The notes under the pieces are model-generated. The model saw only the letters and a program-made list of their open reading frames with translations. It was not told the origin of the DNA and ran no database searches. Shown in pieces: positions 8,109-17,036 of a DNA stretch of 64,000 bases. The DNA is from Sphaerotilus microaerophilus (lineage in GTDB: Bacteria > Pseudomonadota > Gammaproteobacteria > Burkholderiales > Burkholderiaceae_C), in NCBI RefSeq assembly GCF_023734135.1, contig NZ_AP025730.1:1674001-1738000 (forward strand). The letters are read 5' to 3'. Position 1 is the stretch's first letter. Every line of letters begins with the position of its first letter. The position numbers and the translations under genes were made by a program.

Positions 8109-8203
8109 GGCTTACCTGCGCCACGCGTGCCCGCAACGGGCAGTGCCATGGCCAGCTCTCGCACATCGGTGGCCAGGTCGGCAGGGGGCTGCAATGGTGT
8201 CAC
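8105..8203 (-). CDS. Tiny coupled ORF (32 aa)
   Basis: A 32-codon frame starts at GTG 8203 and reads VTPLQPPADLATDVRELAMA then LPVAGTRGAGKP. Its start overlaps the stop of the 120-aa gene by 4 nt (GTGA). Its stop overlaps the next start by 4 nt (ATGA). Exact overlap at both ends fills what would otherwise be an unexplained 100-bp gap and suggests it is translated. Function is unknown. Confidence 0.5.
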   Translation of the reverse strand: MTPLQPPADLATDVRELAMALPVAGTRGAGKP

Positions 8204-8562
8204 CTGCGGCCCCCGTTGTTGGCTTCGCGGTATTCGCTCATCCGTTCAATGGTCAGGTCGGCAGCGTCTCTCAATGCGTCACAGATCCCGATGCACATCC
8301 GCAGCAAGTTGCCGCGATCAGGCGCAGTGAAGAACGGCGCAAAGGGGGCGCCGTGCTCATCCAACACTTCGCGGTCCAGCTCCTCGCGCTCCAACATCGC
8401 CAGCACGACGCCCAGCCCGCCGACCAAGTTGCGCGAGGTCTCGACCGATCGATTCAGCATCGCGGCGGGCATCAGCTCACCGGCGGCTTCATCCGCCACC
8501 CAGCTGAATGCCCTGAACTGCACCCGATCGGCATCGGTGCTCTTGTTCTCGGTGGTGGTCAT
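8200..8562 (-). CDS. Hypothetical protein (120 aa)
   Basis: The start chosen is the ATG at 8562 with AAGGAA upstream and an ATGA overlap with the preceding gene; an in-frame ATG 30 nt upstream lacks this coupling. The protein is acidic and helical (FRAFSWVADEAAGELMPAAML, LGVVLAMLEREELDREVLDE, LRMCIGICDALRDAADLTIE). No family is recognised. It lies in a run of overlapping small genes typical of the conserved leader operon of satellites. Confidence 0.65.
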   Translation of the reverse strand: MTTTENKSTDADRVQFRAFSWVADEAAGELMPAAMLNRSVETSRNLVGGLGVVLAMLEREELDREVLDEHGAPFAPFFTAPDRGNLLRMCIGICDALRDAADLTIERMSEYREANNGGRR

Positions 8563-8828
8563 GGTTCGTTCCTTTCGTAGGTGGTGGCGCACTCGCTGGC
8601 GCTCAGCAGCTGCGCGGCCAGGCTGCGGGCCTGCGCTGGGTCGAGATGGGCCGTGAAGGTCATCCCGTCGTGTGTGGTGGTCAGGCTCACCCGCCCCTTC
8701 ACCTGCGTGGCTTTGACCTGCAGGGCCGCCCCCAGGTCGGCCGGGCGCGAGGCGGTGGCGGTGTCGCAGGTGCTGGCGCGGGTGGTGGGCGCTGCGTCAT
8801 TGGCGCGCTGGCGGCGGCCCGGCTTCAC
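8559..8828 (-). CDS. Hypothetical protein (89 aa)
   Basis: A basic N-terminus ([19 protein letters not shown]) is followed by a small beta-rich domain ([40 protein letters not shown]). The final helix with '[14 protein letters not shown]' resembles the end of the Ash-linked protein encoded at 9819-10112 (TPMQARHLAQALSAAAD), so the two may be paralogues. It overlaps both neighbours by 4 nt. Function is unknown. Confidence 0.62.
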   Translation of the reverse strand: MKPGRRQRANDAAPTTRASTCDTATASRPADLGAALQVKATQVKGRVSLTTTHDGMTFTAHLDPAQARSLAAQLLSASECATTYERNEP

Positions 8829-9493
8829 AGCAGCCCCCTTTCAGCGAAGGACACGGACCCGGCGGCGCCGACCACAAAGTGATCGAACACCCGCACATCC
8901 ACCACGGCCAGGGCCGTTTTCAGGCTTTGCGTCAGGAACTCATCCGACCGGGACGGTTCGGGCGTGCCGGACGGGTGGTTGTGGAACAGCACCACGGCCG
9001 CGGCATGCAGTTCAAGCGCTTCCCGCACCACTTCACGCGGGTAGACCGAGGTCTGTGACAGGGAGCCGCGGAACAAGACCCGGCAATCAATCAGCTGGTG
9101 CTGGGCGTCCAGAAACAGGGCACCGAACACCTCGAATGGCAGGCTCCCGAACTGCAAGCGCAGGTAGTCGCGGGCATCCCGGGTGCTGATCATTGCGGGG
9201 CCGCGGTGGACTTGACCTTCCAGCCAGGCCAGCGCCTCAGCCACACACGGCGGGCGTTCGCTTTCCGGGCCGGTCAAGACGATGCACGCACCCGCCGCGG
9301 CCGACTTGGCAGCGCTCGTCAACGGCAGGTAGGTGCTCGGTTGACGCAGCCGCGTCACCTTGGCGGGGTACCGACCACGGCGTGACGGTTGAACCACTGG
9401 CGCTGCGGCAGCGCCAGGCAGCGGGAACACGGGTGCCGACCATGCAGCAGCTTCACCAGCACCCGCGGTGCCGGTCTTCTTGATGGTGGCCAC
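8825..9493 (-). CDS. RadC-like JAB-domain protein
   Basis: The protein is 222 aa from GTG 9493, chosen because it overlaps the upstream stop closely and is where MATIKKT-type homologues begin. The C-terminal JAB/MPN metalloprotease-like domain has [31 protein letters not shown] and the zinc motif HNHPSG (171-176) followed by Ser183-Asp184. The N-terminal 90 residues are a Pro/Ala-rich extension. RadC-like JAB proteins are frequent cargo of integrative elements. Despite the name, no DNA-repair role is established; deubiquitinase-like or anti-defence roles have been proposed for the fold. Confidence 0.88.
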   Translation of the reverse strand: MATIKKTGTAGAGEAAAWSAPVFPLPGAAAAPVVQPSRRGRYPAKVTRLRQPSTYLPLTSAAKSAAAGACIVLTGPESERPPCVAEALAWLEGQVHRGPAMISTRDARDYLRLQFGSLPFEVFGALFLDAQHQLIDCRVLFRGSLSQTSVYPREVVREALELHAAAVVLFHNHPSGTPEPSRSDEFLTQSLKTALAVVDVRVFDHFVVGAAGSVSFAERGLL

Positions 9494-9495
9494 GG

Positions 9496-9822
9496 TCAGG
9501 CCTCCTGCGGTTCGGTAGGTGTTGCGGCCTGCGGCGTGCAGTCGGCGTGCGGCACCCAGGCGCCACCAGGGCCAGCCCACAGGCCGTGCTGAAGCAGCGT
9601 CTTCCAGTGGTGATCGCCGGGCTGGTGGGCATGCAGCTCGGGCGCGGCAGCGGCCAGCCAGCGGCGGACGATCTCGGAGCCCACGGCCCCCGCCAGCTGG
9701 CCGGCTTCGCGGTCGCCGTGCGGTGCCGGGTTCGCCTGGCCGATGTGCCAGAGCGCGGCCAGGTGGCTATCGGTGACGCTGGACAGGCCGGCGGGGTCGA
9801 TGTCGAAGGTGACGCGGATCAT
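9496..9822 (-). CDS. Hypothetical protein (108 aa)
   Basis: The N-terminus [20 protein letters not shown] leads into [20 protein letters not shown] and [14 protein letters not shown]. Tryptophans and histidines are abundant near the C-terminus ([12 protein letters not shown]). It overlaps the upstream stop by 4 nt and sits 2 nt before the RadC-like gene. This type recurs in proteobacterial islands, but no function is known to me. Confidence 0.62.
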   Translation of the reverse strand: MIRVTFDIDPAGLSSVTDSHLAALWHIGQANPAPHGDREAGQLAGAVGSEIVRRWLAAAAPELHAHQPGDHHWKTLLQHGLWAGPGGAWVPHADCTPQAATPTEPQEA

Positions 9823-10112
9823 GCTGAACCTCCCGCCGTGGCTTCGGCGGCGTCAGCCGCCGCGCTCAGGGCCTGCGCCAGGTGGCGCGCCTGCATCGGC
9901 GTCAGCGAGCCGCGCAGCAGCAGATCCGCGGCGCCCAGCTCGAAGGACACGCCCCGGGCCAGGCCGGCACGGCGCGTGCTGTACACGCAGGCCAGCTGGC
10001 CACCGAGGTTGAAGGCGCCATGGTTGCGGCGCGTGCGGGAATGCGGGCGGCCTTCAGCCGTGCCCACTGCGGGGAGTGCGGGCGTGCGAATGCCCAGGGT
10101 CGAACCAGCCAT
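9819..10112 (-). CDS. Ash-linked small protein (97 aa; alternative start at 10421)
   Basis: From the ATG at 10112 (GGAGG upstream) the protein begins MAGSTLGIRTPALPAVGTAE and ends in a helical TPMQARHLAQALSAAAD segment. The frame is open upstream to an ATG at 10421 that overlaps the previous stop (ATGA). That 103-residue extension carries the Ash-family pattern (GGIGVPESKGARPPQERLFL, CAQRSGSRSMAARAGVPSG, RYANPA). Ash-family frames lie over the P4 immunity region, where the RNA and not the peptide is functional, so the extension may or may not be translated. The assignment to this family is from recall of the motif. Confidence 0.6.
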   Translation of the reverse strand: MAGSTLGIRTPALPAVGTAEGRPHSRTRRNHGAFNLGGQLACVYSTRRAGLARGVSFELGAADLLLRGSLTPMQARHLAQALSAAADAAEATAGGSA

Positions 10113-10273
10113 GTCGGAGGCTCCTTTGCTACGGTCTACAACCGCCACCCCCCACGCCAATAGGGGGCGGCGGCCCGAAGCAGGGTTGGCGTACCGGAGC
10201 AAAGGAACCGGCGTGCCCGAAGGCACCCCCGCCCGGGCCGCCATTGAACGGGAGCCTGAGCGCTGCGCGCAAA

Positions 10274-10296
10274 GAAAAAGCCGCTCTTGAGGCGGC
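10274..10296 (-). terminator. Intrinsic terminator inside the Ash-type leader
   Basis: On the minus strand GCCGC (10292-10296) and GCGGC (10280-10284) flank a CTCAAGA loop and are followed by five T. It lies about 90 nt after a likely transcription start and well before the gene at 10112, so it could work as an attenuator. Confidence 0.65.
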
Positions 10297-10366
10297 CGCG
10301 CGCCTTTGCTTTCCGGGACGCCAATCCCGCCGGCTTGCGCCGGTAGCCACTGCATGTGCAGAGGTT
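10275..10366 (-). ncRNA. Candidate CI-like immunity leader RNA
   Basis: A promoter-like pair (10373-10403) and an intrinsic terminator (10274-10296) delimit an RNA of about 90 nt within the Ash-type leader. In phage P4 the equivalent region makes CI RNA (about 70 nt), which enforces immunity by terminating transcription of the replication operon. Downstream here lies the replication operon too. The ends are estimates and function is inferred from analogy. Confidence 0.45.
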
Positions 10367-10372
10367 GCACAC

Positions 10373-10403
10373 AGTGTAGCCCCGTGCGCGCGGGTGCTGT
10401 CAA
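10373..10403 (-). promoter_or_regulatory. Probable promoter of the satellite replication operon leader
   Basis: TTGACA (10398-10403) and TACACT (10373-10378) on the minus strand have a 19-bp spacer, slightly long. Located inside the end of the Ash frame, it would drive the leader RNA and, past the terminator, the genes from 10112 to 3908. Confidence 0.5.
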
Positions 10404-10417
10404 GCCCTTCGGTCGCG

Positions 10418-10858
10418 TCATTGCAGCCGCCCCGCGCCCAGCACATGGAGGAATGCCGCCTCAACCGACCCGGCCGGCACGCCCAAGCGGGCGGCAGCGC
10501 GCGCCAGATCAGCCGCAGCGGGCAACCGACCACGCCGCGGGAGCGCGGTCAATAGGGCGGCGCCAGTCACGCCCACCAAGTCGGCCACCCGCTGCAGCAG
10601 GCTGCGCAAGGCGGCATCAGTGGCCCACCGCTGCGCCCGGCGGCGGAAGCTGGCAGACAGGCCCATGCGGCGCCCGCAGGGCTTGCAGGCGGCCATACCG
10701 AAGCCAACAGCCGAACGCACCGCCAGCGGCGCGGCCTCGTTGCTGTCCCGGCCACAGACACAGCAACGGAAGGAACCCGGCCGGCCCCATTCGGCCAGGG
10801 CCGCGGCTTGCTGGTCCTCGCTCAGGTGTGCCGGCGGGTCGTCGGTGCGGCGGTTCAC
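10418..10858 (-). CDS. Hypothetical zinc-ribbon-like protein (146 aa)
   Basis: A CxxC pair in FRCCVCGRDS and a second in AACKPCGRRMG suggest one zinc-binding knuckle within residues 30-65. The C-terminal half is helical (LRSLLQRVADLVGVTGAALL, LARAAARLGVPAGSVEAAFL). It follows alpA with a 4-nt overlap and its stop overlaps the possible ATG at 10421. Such small zinc proteins between alpA and the primase are common in P4-like elements. A nucleic-acid-binding role is only a guess. Confidence 0.65.
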   Translation of the reverse strand: MNRRTDDPPAHLSEDQQAAALAEWGRPGSFRCCVCGRDSNEAAPLAVRSAVGFGMAACKPCGRRMGLSASFRRRAQRWATDAALRSLLQRVADLVGVTGAALLTALPRRGRLPAAADLARAAARLGVPAGSVEAAFLHVLGAGRLQ

Positions 10859-11199
10859 GCCCGCGTCCCTTGACCGGCCAGCAAGTCGGCGCCGGCATCG
10901 GATCGGGCAATCACCTTGGCGATGTAGGCGTCGATCCGGGATTCCGGCCAGGCCACGCAGCGCGCAGAGATGAGCACCGGCCGCAACAGGGGCTCTTCCT
11001 TCGCCAGGGCGTAGATCTTCGATTTTCGGAACCCGACGCGCGCCTCCACCTGATCGATGCGCAGCAAGGTTTCAGAGCGCTTGACCCGGGCCAGTTGGTC
11101 GGGCGGCAGGTCAACCCGGGCAGGGGCGAGTGATTCAGCGGCGCCCAGCCCGTGCGTGATCGGGCGGATTTGAGCGGTGGGCGGGTGTGTCGTTTCCAT
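10855..11199 (-). CDS. AlpA-family transcriptional regulator
   Basis: The protein has 114 aa. The MerR-like AlpA core is LLRIDQVEARVGFRKSKIYA followed by an island-typical RPVLISARCVAWPESRIDAYI. Family members activate excision or integrase expression, or control late genes, in P4-type elements (AlpA in CP4-57, Vis in P4). The N-terminal 40 residues are less conserved and the start (ATG 11199) has only a weak ribosome site, so a shorter product is possible. It is the first gene of the leftward operon. Confidence 0.85.
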   Translation of the reverse strand: METTHPPTAQIRPITHGLGAAESLAPARVDLPPDQLARVKRSETLLRIDQVEARVGFRKSKIYALAKEEPLLRPVLISARCVAWPESRIDAYIAKVIARSDAGADLLAGQGTRA

Positions 11200-11309
11200 C
11201 GTGGCATCCGTGGCGGTGTTTGGACAGCAACGCGATCATCACGAGGTCGGAACGAGTTTTGAAGGGTTCCTGTTCTTGAGGTCGGAGAATCAGAAACGGT
11301 TGTTTGCGG

Positions 11310-12041
11310 TCAGCAGTGCGTGGGATCCATTTCGGATACCACCTTGCAAACCAAGGCGGCGCCGCACGCCAGGCGAACGTCTGTCTTCAGCCTTAACGAC
11401 TCACATTCGGCTAGTTTTTCCATGAACACGGGGAACCATGATTCCTTGCTTCTCGGCGGCAGGGCTCCCGTGATGGCGTAATGTGCATGCGCTACAAACC
11501 AAATGAGCCGCTTTGCCCTGGTCACGCTCACTTTGTTTCCCTGGCTCACGAAACCGTCAAACCTCCCGGCACACAGGCCTGCGACTTGGTGAAGGTCGTC
11601 AACGGTGTCCCAGGCGACATCCAAACGCGACCGTGCACCGCGCCTGACTACCAGCCGACCACGGGGAGCCGCACGACAACGGTCACTGAGCAAGACAGCG
11701 GGCGCCGTGGCGTGGACCAGCTCCTGATACGTGCATTCGACCGCATCCGCTGCGGACTCTGACAGGGCAGCAAGTGCCTTCAGGAGGTCCTGCGCCTTTT
11801 TCACCACATCTTGAAGTGCGTCCCGAGCAACGCCAGGCGAAGAGTCATCATCGAACAAGAGGACGTTGTTTACAGCGCTGTTGCAGGCAGCCACAAACCG
11901 TTCGACTTGCTCCGGCGGCCATTTGGAGCGAGGCCTGTGCCGAAGAATTCCGATCAACTCCGCGCGTAGTGCAGGCGATATCGAGACTGCGTCCGGGTCA
12001 TGCCAACCGGCAGCCCGTTCACTCTTCCATGGCTTCTTCAT
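11310..12041 (-). CDS. Uncharacterised cargo protein (243 aa)
   Basis: The start is the ATG at 12041 with GAGGGG six nt upstream. Although the frame remains open far upstream, that part lies in the repeat array and is not protein-like. The protein is soluble and mostly helical: ALRAELIGILRHRPRSKWPP, EQVERFVAACNSAVNNVLLF, then a possible coiled coil (VVKKAQDLLKALAALSESAA). The C-terminal section has KRLIWFVAHAHYAITGALPP and SKESWFPVFMEKLAECESLR. That C-terminal pattern recurs in hypothetical proteins of mobile elements. It lies between alpA and the first repeat array, in the cargo position of the satellite. Confidence 0.7.
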   Translation of the reverse strand: MKKPWKSERAAGWHDPDAVSISPALRAELIGILRHRPRSKWPPEQVERFVAACNSAVNNVLLFDDDSSPGVARDALQDVVKKAQDLLKALAALSESAADAVECTYQELVHATAPAVLLSDRCRAAPRGRLVVRRGARSRLDVAWDTVDDLHQVAGLCAGRFDGFVSQGNKVSVTRAKRLIWFVAHAHYAITGALPPRSKESWFPVFMEKLAECESLRLKTDVRLACGAALVCKVVSEMDPTHC

Positions 12042-12182
12042 GCACACCCCTCGGCTGTGCCCCCTGCAATGAATGCCGCGCCGGCCGGGCAAGGATTCCC
12101 GGTGTTCGCCCGGCCAAATGCTAGGCGCAGCGGTGGCATTTTCCGTCAACGTGCACACAGGTTCGCCGACGTGCGAAAGGTA

Positions 12183-15100
12183 GGCGGCCAGCCTGGACGA
12201 TCCGGTGGCAGGTGGCTGGCCCGGCCGGTCGGGGCAATCCGGTGACGGGTGGCCGGCCGGTGTCGGCCTGGCAGCAGTGCCCGGCGGCGAGGTCGGTGTC
12301 GACCAGGCCGAAGCGGTCACGCGGGTGGCAGTGCTGGCAGGCCAGCGGGCTGCAACGGCGTGCACCAGGGGCAGCAGCTCGCCGGCAGGCGGCAGGTGGC
12401 CGGCTAGTGTCGGCCTGGCAGCGGTGCCCGGCGGCGCGGGCGGCGTCGACCGGGCCGAAGCGGGCGCGCGGGTGGTGGTGCTGGCCGGCCGGCGGGCTGC
12501 TGCGGTGTGCACCAGGGGCAGCAGCTCGCCGGCAGGTCGGGCGAGCCCGGCCGGTGCGGTGGCGTTGACCAGGTCGGAGCGGTCACGCGGGTGGCGGTGC
12601 TGGCAGGCCAGCGGGCTGCAGCGGTGGGCACCAGGCGCAGCAGCTCGCCGGCAGGGGCGGCAGGCCCGGCCGGCCGGGGCGATCCGTTGACGGGTGGCCG
12701 GTCGGTGTCGGCCTGGCAGCAGTGCCGGCCGGTGCGGTGGCGTCGACCAAGTCGAAGCGGGCGCGCGGGTGGCGATGCTGGCCGGCCAGCGGGCTGCTGC
12801 GGTGTGCACCAGGGGCAGCAGCTCGCCGGCAGGGGCGGCAAGCCCGGGCGGCCTGGGCGATCCGGCGGCAGGTGGCCGGCTGGTGGCGCCGGTGCGATGG
12901 CGTCGACCAGGTCGAAGCGGGCGCGCGGGTGGCGATGCTGGCCGGCCAGCAGGCTGCAGCGGCGTGCACCAGGCGCAGCAGTTCGCCGGCAGGGGCGGCA
13001 AGCCCGGGCGGTCGGGGCGATCCGATGGCGGGTGGCCGGCTGGTGGCGCCGGTGCGATGGCGTCGACCAGGTCGAAGCGGGCGCGCGGGTGGCGATGCTG
13101 GCCGGCCGGCAGGCTGCAGCGGTGGGCACCAGATGCAGCAGCTCGCCGACAGGGGCGGCAGGCCCGGCCGGCCGGGTAATCCGGTGGCAGGTGGCCGGCT
13201 GGTGTCGGCCTGGCAGCGATGCCGGGCGGCGCGGGTGACGTCGACCAGGTCGGAGCGGTCACCCGGGTGGCGATGCTGGCCGGCCTGCGGGCTGCAGCGG
13301 CGGGCACCAGGTGCAGCAGCTCGCCGGCTGGGGCAGCAGGCCCGGCCGGTCGGGGCGATCCGGCGGCAGGCGGTCGGCTGGTGTCGGCTTGGCGGTAGTG
13401 CCCGGCGGTGCGGGCGGCGTCGACCAGGCCGAAGCGGGCGCGCGGGTGGCGATGCTGGCCGGCCGGCAGGCTGCAGCGGCGTGCACCAGGGGCAGCAGCT
13501 CGCCGGCAAGCGGCAGGCACGCCCGCCCGGGGCGATCCGTTGACGGGTGGCCGGCCGGTGCCGGCTTGGCAGCGGTGCCCGGCGGCGCGGTCGGCGTCGA
13601 CCAGACCGAAGCGGGCGCGCGGGTGGCGATGCTGGCCGGCCAGTGGGCTGCAGCGGCGGGCACCAGGTGCAGCAGCTCGCCGGCTGGGTCAGCAGGCCCG
13701 GCCGGTCGGGGCGATCCGGTGACAGGTGGCCGGTCGGTGTCGGCCTGGCAGCAGTGCCCGGCGACGAGGTCGGTGTCGACCAGGCCGAAGCGGTCACGCG
13801 GGTGGCAGTGCTGGCAGGCCAGCGGGCTGCAATGGCGTTCACCAGGGGCAGCAGCTCGCCGGCAGGCGGCAGGTGGCCGGCTAGTGTCGGCCTGGCAGCG
13901 GCGCCCGGCGGTGCGGGTGGCCGGCTGGTGTCGGCCTGGCAGCGGCGCCCGGCGGTGCGGGTAGCTTCGACCAGGCCGAAGCGGGCGCACGGGTGGCGAT
14001 GCTGGCCGGCCTGCGGGCTGCAGCGGTGGGCACCAGGTGCAGCAGCTCGCCGGCTGGGTCAGCAGGCCCGGCCGGTCGGGGCGATCCGGTGACAGGTGGC
14101 CGGTCGGTGTCGGCCTGGCAGCAGTGCCCGGCGACGAGGTCGGTGTCGACCAGGCCGAAGCGGTCACGCGGGTGGCAGTGCTGGCAGGCCAGCGGGCTGC
14201 AACGGCGTGCACCAGGGGCAGCAGCTCGCCGGCAGGCGGCAGGTGGCCGGCTAGTGTCGGCCTGGCAGCGGTGCCCGGCGGCGCGGGCGGCGTCGACCGG
14301 GCCGAAGCGGGCGCACGGGTGGCGATGCTGGCCGGCCTGCGGGCTGCAGCGGCGGGCACCAGGTGCAGCAGCTCGCCGGCTGGGGCAGCAGGCCCGGCCG
14401 GTCGGGGCGATCCGGCGACGGGTGGCCGGCTGGTGTCGGCCTGGCAGCGGCGCCCGGCGGTGCGGGTAGCTTCGACCAGGCCGAAGCGGTCACGCGGTTG
14501 CGATGCTGGCCAGCCAGTGGGCTGCAGCGGCGTGCACCAGGTGCAGCAGCTCGCCGACAGGGGCGGCAGGCCCGGCCGGTCGGGGCGATCCGGTGACAGG
14601 TGGCCGGTCGGTGTCGGCCTGGCAGCAGTGCCCGGCGACGAGGTCGGTGTCGACCAGGCCGAAGCGGTCACGCGGGTGGCAGTGCTGGCAGGCCAGCGGG
14701 CTGCAACGGCGTGCACCAGGGGCAGCAGCTCGCCGGCAGGCGGCAGGTGGCCGGCTAGTGTCGGCCTGGCAGCGGTGCCCGGCGGTGCGGGTAGCTTCGA
14801 CCAGGCCGAAGCGGGCGCACGGGTGGCGATGCTGGCCGGCCTGCGGGCTGCAACGGCGTGCACCAGGGGCAGCAGCTCGCCGGCAAGGGCGGCAGGCCCG
14901 GCCGGTCGGGGCGATCCGGTGACGGGTGGCCGGCCGGTGTCGGTCCGGCAGCAGTGCCCGGCGGTGCGGCGGCGTCGACCAGGTCGAAGCGGTCACGCGG
15001 GTGGCAGTGCTGGCAGGCCAGCGGGCTGCAACGGCGTGCACCAGGGGCAGCAGCTCGCCGGCAGGCGGCAGGTGGCCGGCTAGTGTCGGCCTGGCAGCGG

Positions 15101-15935
15101 TGCCCGGCGGTGCGGGTAGCTTCGACCAGGCCGAAGCGGGCGCACGGGTGGCGATGCTGGCCGGCCTGCGGGCTGCAACGGCGTGCACCAGGGGCAGCAG
15201 CTCGCCGGCAAGGGCGGCAGGCCCGGCCGGTCGGGGCGATCCGGTGACGGGTGGCCGGCCGGTGTCGGTCCGGCAGCAGTGCCCGGCGGTGCGGCGGCGT
15301 CGACCAGGTCGAAGCGGTCACGCGGTTGCGATGCTGGCCAGCCAGTGGGCTGCAGCGGCGTGCACCAGGTGCAGCAGTTCGCCGGCAGGGGCGGCAGGCC
15401 CGGCCGGTCGGGGTGATCCGGCGGCAGGTGGCCGGCTGGTGTCGGCCGGCGGTTGTGCCCGGCGGTGCGGGTGGCGTCGACCAGGTCGGAGCGGTCACGC
15501 GGGTGGCGGTGCTGGCAGGCCAGCGGGCTGCAACGGTGGGCACCAGGTGCAGCAGCTCGCCGGCTGGGGCAGCAGGCCCGGCCGGTCGGGGCGATCCGGC
15601 GGCAGGCGGTCGGCTGGTGTCGGCTTGGCGGTAGTGCCCGGCGGTGCGGGCGGCGTCGACCAGGCCGAAGCGGGCGCGCGGGTGGCGATGCTGGCCGGCC
15701 GGCAGGCTGCAGCGGCGTGCACCAGGGGCAGCAGCTCGCCGGCAGGGGCGGCAGGCCCGGCCGGTCGGGGCGATCCGGTGACGGGTGGCCGGCCGGTGTC
15801 GGTCCGGCAGCAGTGCCCGGCGGTGCGGCGGCGTCGACCAGGTCGAAGCGGTCACGCGGTTGCGATGCTGGCCAGCCAGTGGGCTGCAGCGGCGTGCACC
15901 AGGTGCAGCAGCTCGCCCGCCAGCGCTGCCCGGCG
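12183..15935. repeat. Mosaic GC-rich repeat array 1 (about 23 modules of 178/147 bp)
   Basis: A module marked by ACCAGGxGCAGCAGCTCGCC recurs throughout. Markers at 12371, 12518, 12637, 12815, 12975, 13135, 13313, 13492, 13669, 13848, 14039, 14218, 14365, 14543, 14722, 14869, 15047, 15194, 15371, 15549, 15728 and 15905 give spacings mostly of 177-179 or 147 bp. The shorter form lacks a 31-bp block containing GGCCGGTCGGGGCGATCCGG. A few spacings are 119, 160 or 191. Internal segments come in a limited set of alternative versions combined differently in each module. The array starts about 140 bp upstream of the 243-aa gene and ends exactly at the stop of the 111-aa gene. No continuous reading frame covers it, because 178 is not divisible by three. 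Confidence 0.85.
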
Positions 15936-15937
15936 GT

Positions 15938-16273
15938 TCAGGGAAACTTGTCGACTCTGTCGTGTTCGTCAACGTTGCGCAGGTAAGCGATGCCGTCTTC
16001 CAGCGTGAAGCTGGCTTTGTAGGAGTCATTGGACGTCACGTGGATAGTCCACGGGTTCACATGGACCCCTGGCCTCGTTGACGACGGGACGCTGTGGTTC
16101 TTCAGCTGGTGCAGGTGCAGTTTGCTGGGGGATTGGTCAAGATCCAGGAAGAGCAGGCTTCTGATGGATGCCTGGATCTCGCGCTGCAACTGGGCGTCTT
16201 TCACGCCTTTGAGGGCGCGCACGAACGCGGCGGATGTCGCGACGATGCCGCGTACTACTCGCTCGCCGGCCAT
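15938..16273 (-). CDS. Putative RelE-superfamily toxin-like protein (111 aa)
   Basis: An N-terminal helical region (IVATSAAFVRALKGVKDAQL, QREIQASIRSLLFLDLD) is followed by LHLHQLKN and a beta-rich C-terminus (PWTIHVTSNDSYKASFTLED, GIAYLRNVDEHDRVDKFP). The helix-helix-beta layout and 'LHxHxLKN...WTIHVT..ASF' pattern resemble RelE/ParE-type toxins. No catalytic residue set can be confirmed, so this is tentative. It starts 2 bp after the stop of the 183-aa gene, giving a two-gene operon. Its stop codon coincides with the edge of repeat array 1. GC is lower than in the flanking arrays. Confidence 0.6.
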   Translation of the reverse strand: MAGERVVRGIVATSAAFVRALKGVKDAQLQREIQASIRSLLFLDLDQSPSKLHLHQLKNHSVPSSTRPGVHVNPWTIHVTSNDSYKASFTLEDGIAYLRNVDEHDRVDKFP

Positions 16274-16275
16274 GC

Positions 16276-16827
16276 TCAGGCCAGCAGCCTGACCAGTTGG
16301 GCGTCCAGCTCGGCTGGGGTGGATGCGGCCATGGCGCTGCCGGCTCTTGCCGCATCGATGGCGCAGACGTTGGCGTCGTGAGCGCGGATGGCGCTCGCGA
16401 AGTCGCGAGCCTCAGACTTCAGGGCCTGCGATGCCTGAGCGACTTGGCGCAATGCGTCGCGCACCGCGCCGCGGGAGCGTCCATCGGCTTTGGTGAGTTG
16501 CTCGGCCGCATTGGTTGCTTCGCGTGCCAAGTTGGCCAGCATCGCTTCGAGCCGATCCAGCTCGGTGCGCAAAGCGTCTTGCGGGTCAATCTGGATGGGC
16601 TGAGGGTTGTCCTGCAACTCGGCCACCGCACCCTTGAACCAGATGGCAGAACGCTGCATGCGCGTGGCGCGCTCGGAGAGCCCATTGGCCAGCCAAGAGG
16701 TGAGTGGCGCCACAGAAACCCTGGCCGCAACAAGCAGCCATGATGTCTTGACGGTACGGTGGTCCACAGCGGTGGCTTGGTCACGCGCCATGCCTGCCAG
16801 GTCCATCATCGATACCGCCATTCCCAT
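16276..16827 (-). CDS. Uncharacterised helical protein (183 aa), first gene of cargo operon
   Basis: The ATG at 16827 with AAGAGGG upstream is chosen over an ATG 45 nt earlier. The sequence is almost entirely helical (LLVAARVSVAPLTSWLANGL, DALRTELDRLEAMLANLARE, SRGAVRDALRQVAQASQALK) with coiled-coil potential in residues 80-150. No transmembrane segment is clear and no family is recognised. As the gene directly upstream of a possible RelE-like toxin it may be a non-standard antitoxin or regulator, but nothing in the sequence proves this. Confidence 0.6.
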   Translation of the reverse strand: MGMAVSMMDLAGMARDQATAVDHRTVKTSWLLVAARVSVAPLTSWLANGLSERATRMQRSAIWFKGAVAELQDNPQPIQIDPQDALRTELDRLEAMLANLAREATNAAEQLTKADGRSRGAVRDALRQVAQASQALKSEARDFASAIRAHDANVCAIDAARAGSAMAASTPAELDAQLVRLLA

Positions 16828-17036
16828 GTTCGCCCTCTTGCGCGTGCTGCGCCGCACCATCAACGGCTGCAATGTAGCTTGAATCTTCGTCCCTGCAGGT
16901 GACGTGAATATGGGGGAAGGTACCTAGATCAATGGATGGGCAGGAACCCGCACCAGTGCTGCCGCCTACTGGCGACGGTTGGTCAGGAATACCGAAGCGA
17001 GCGCAACGACGATGCCGAGCACAGCGACTGCGACAC

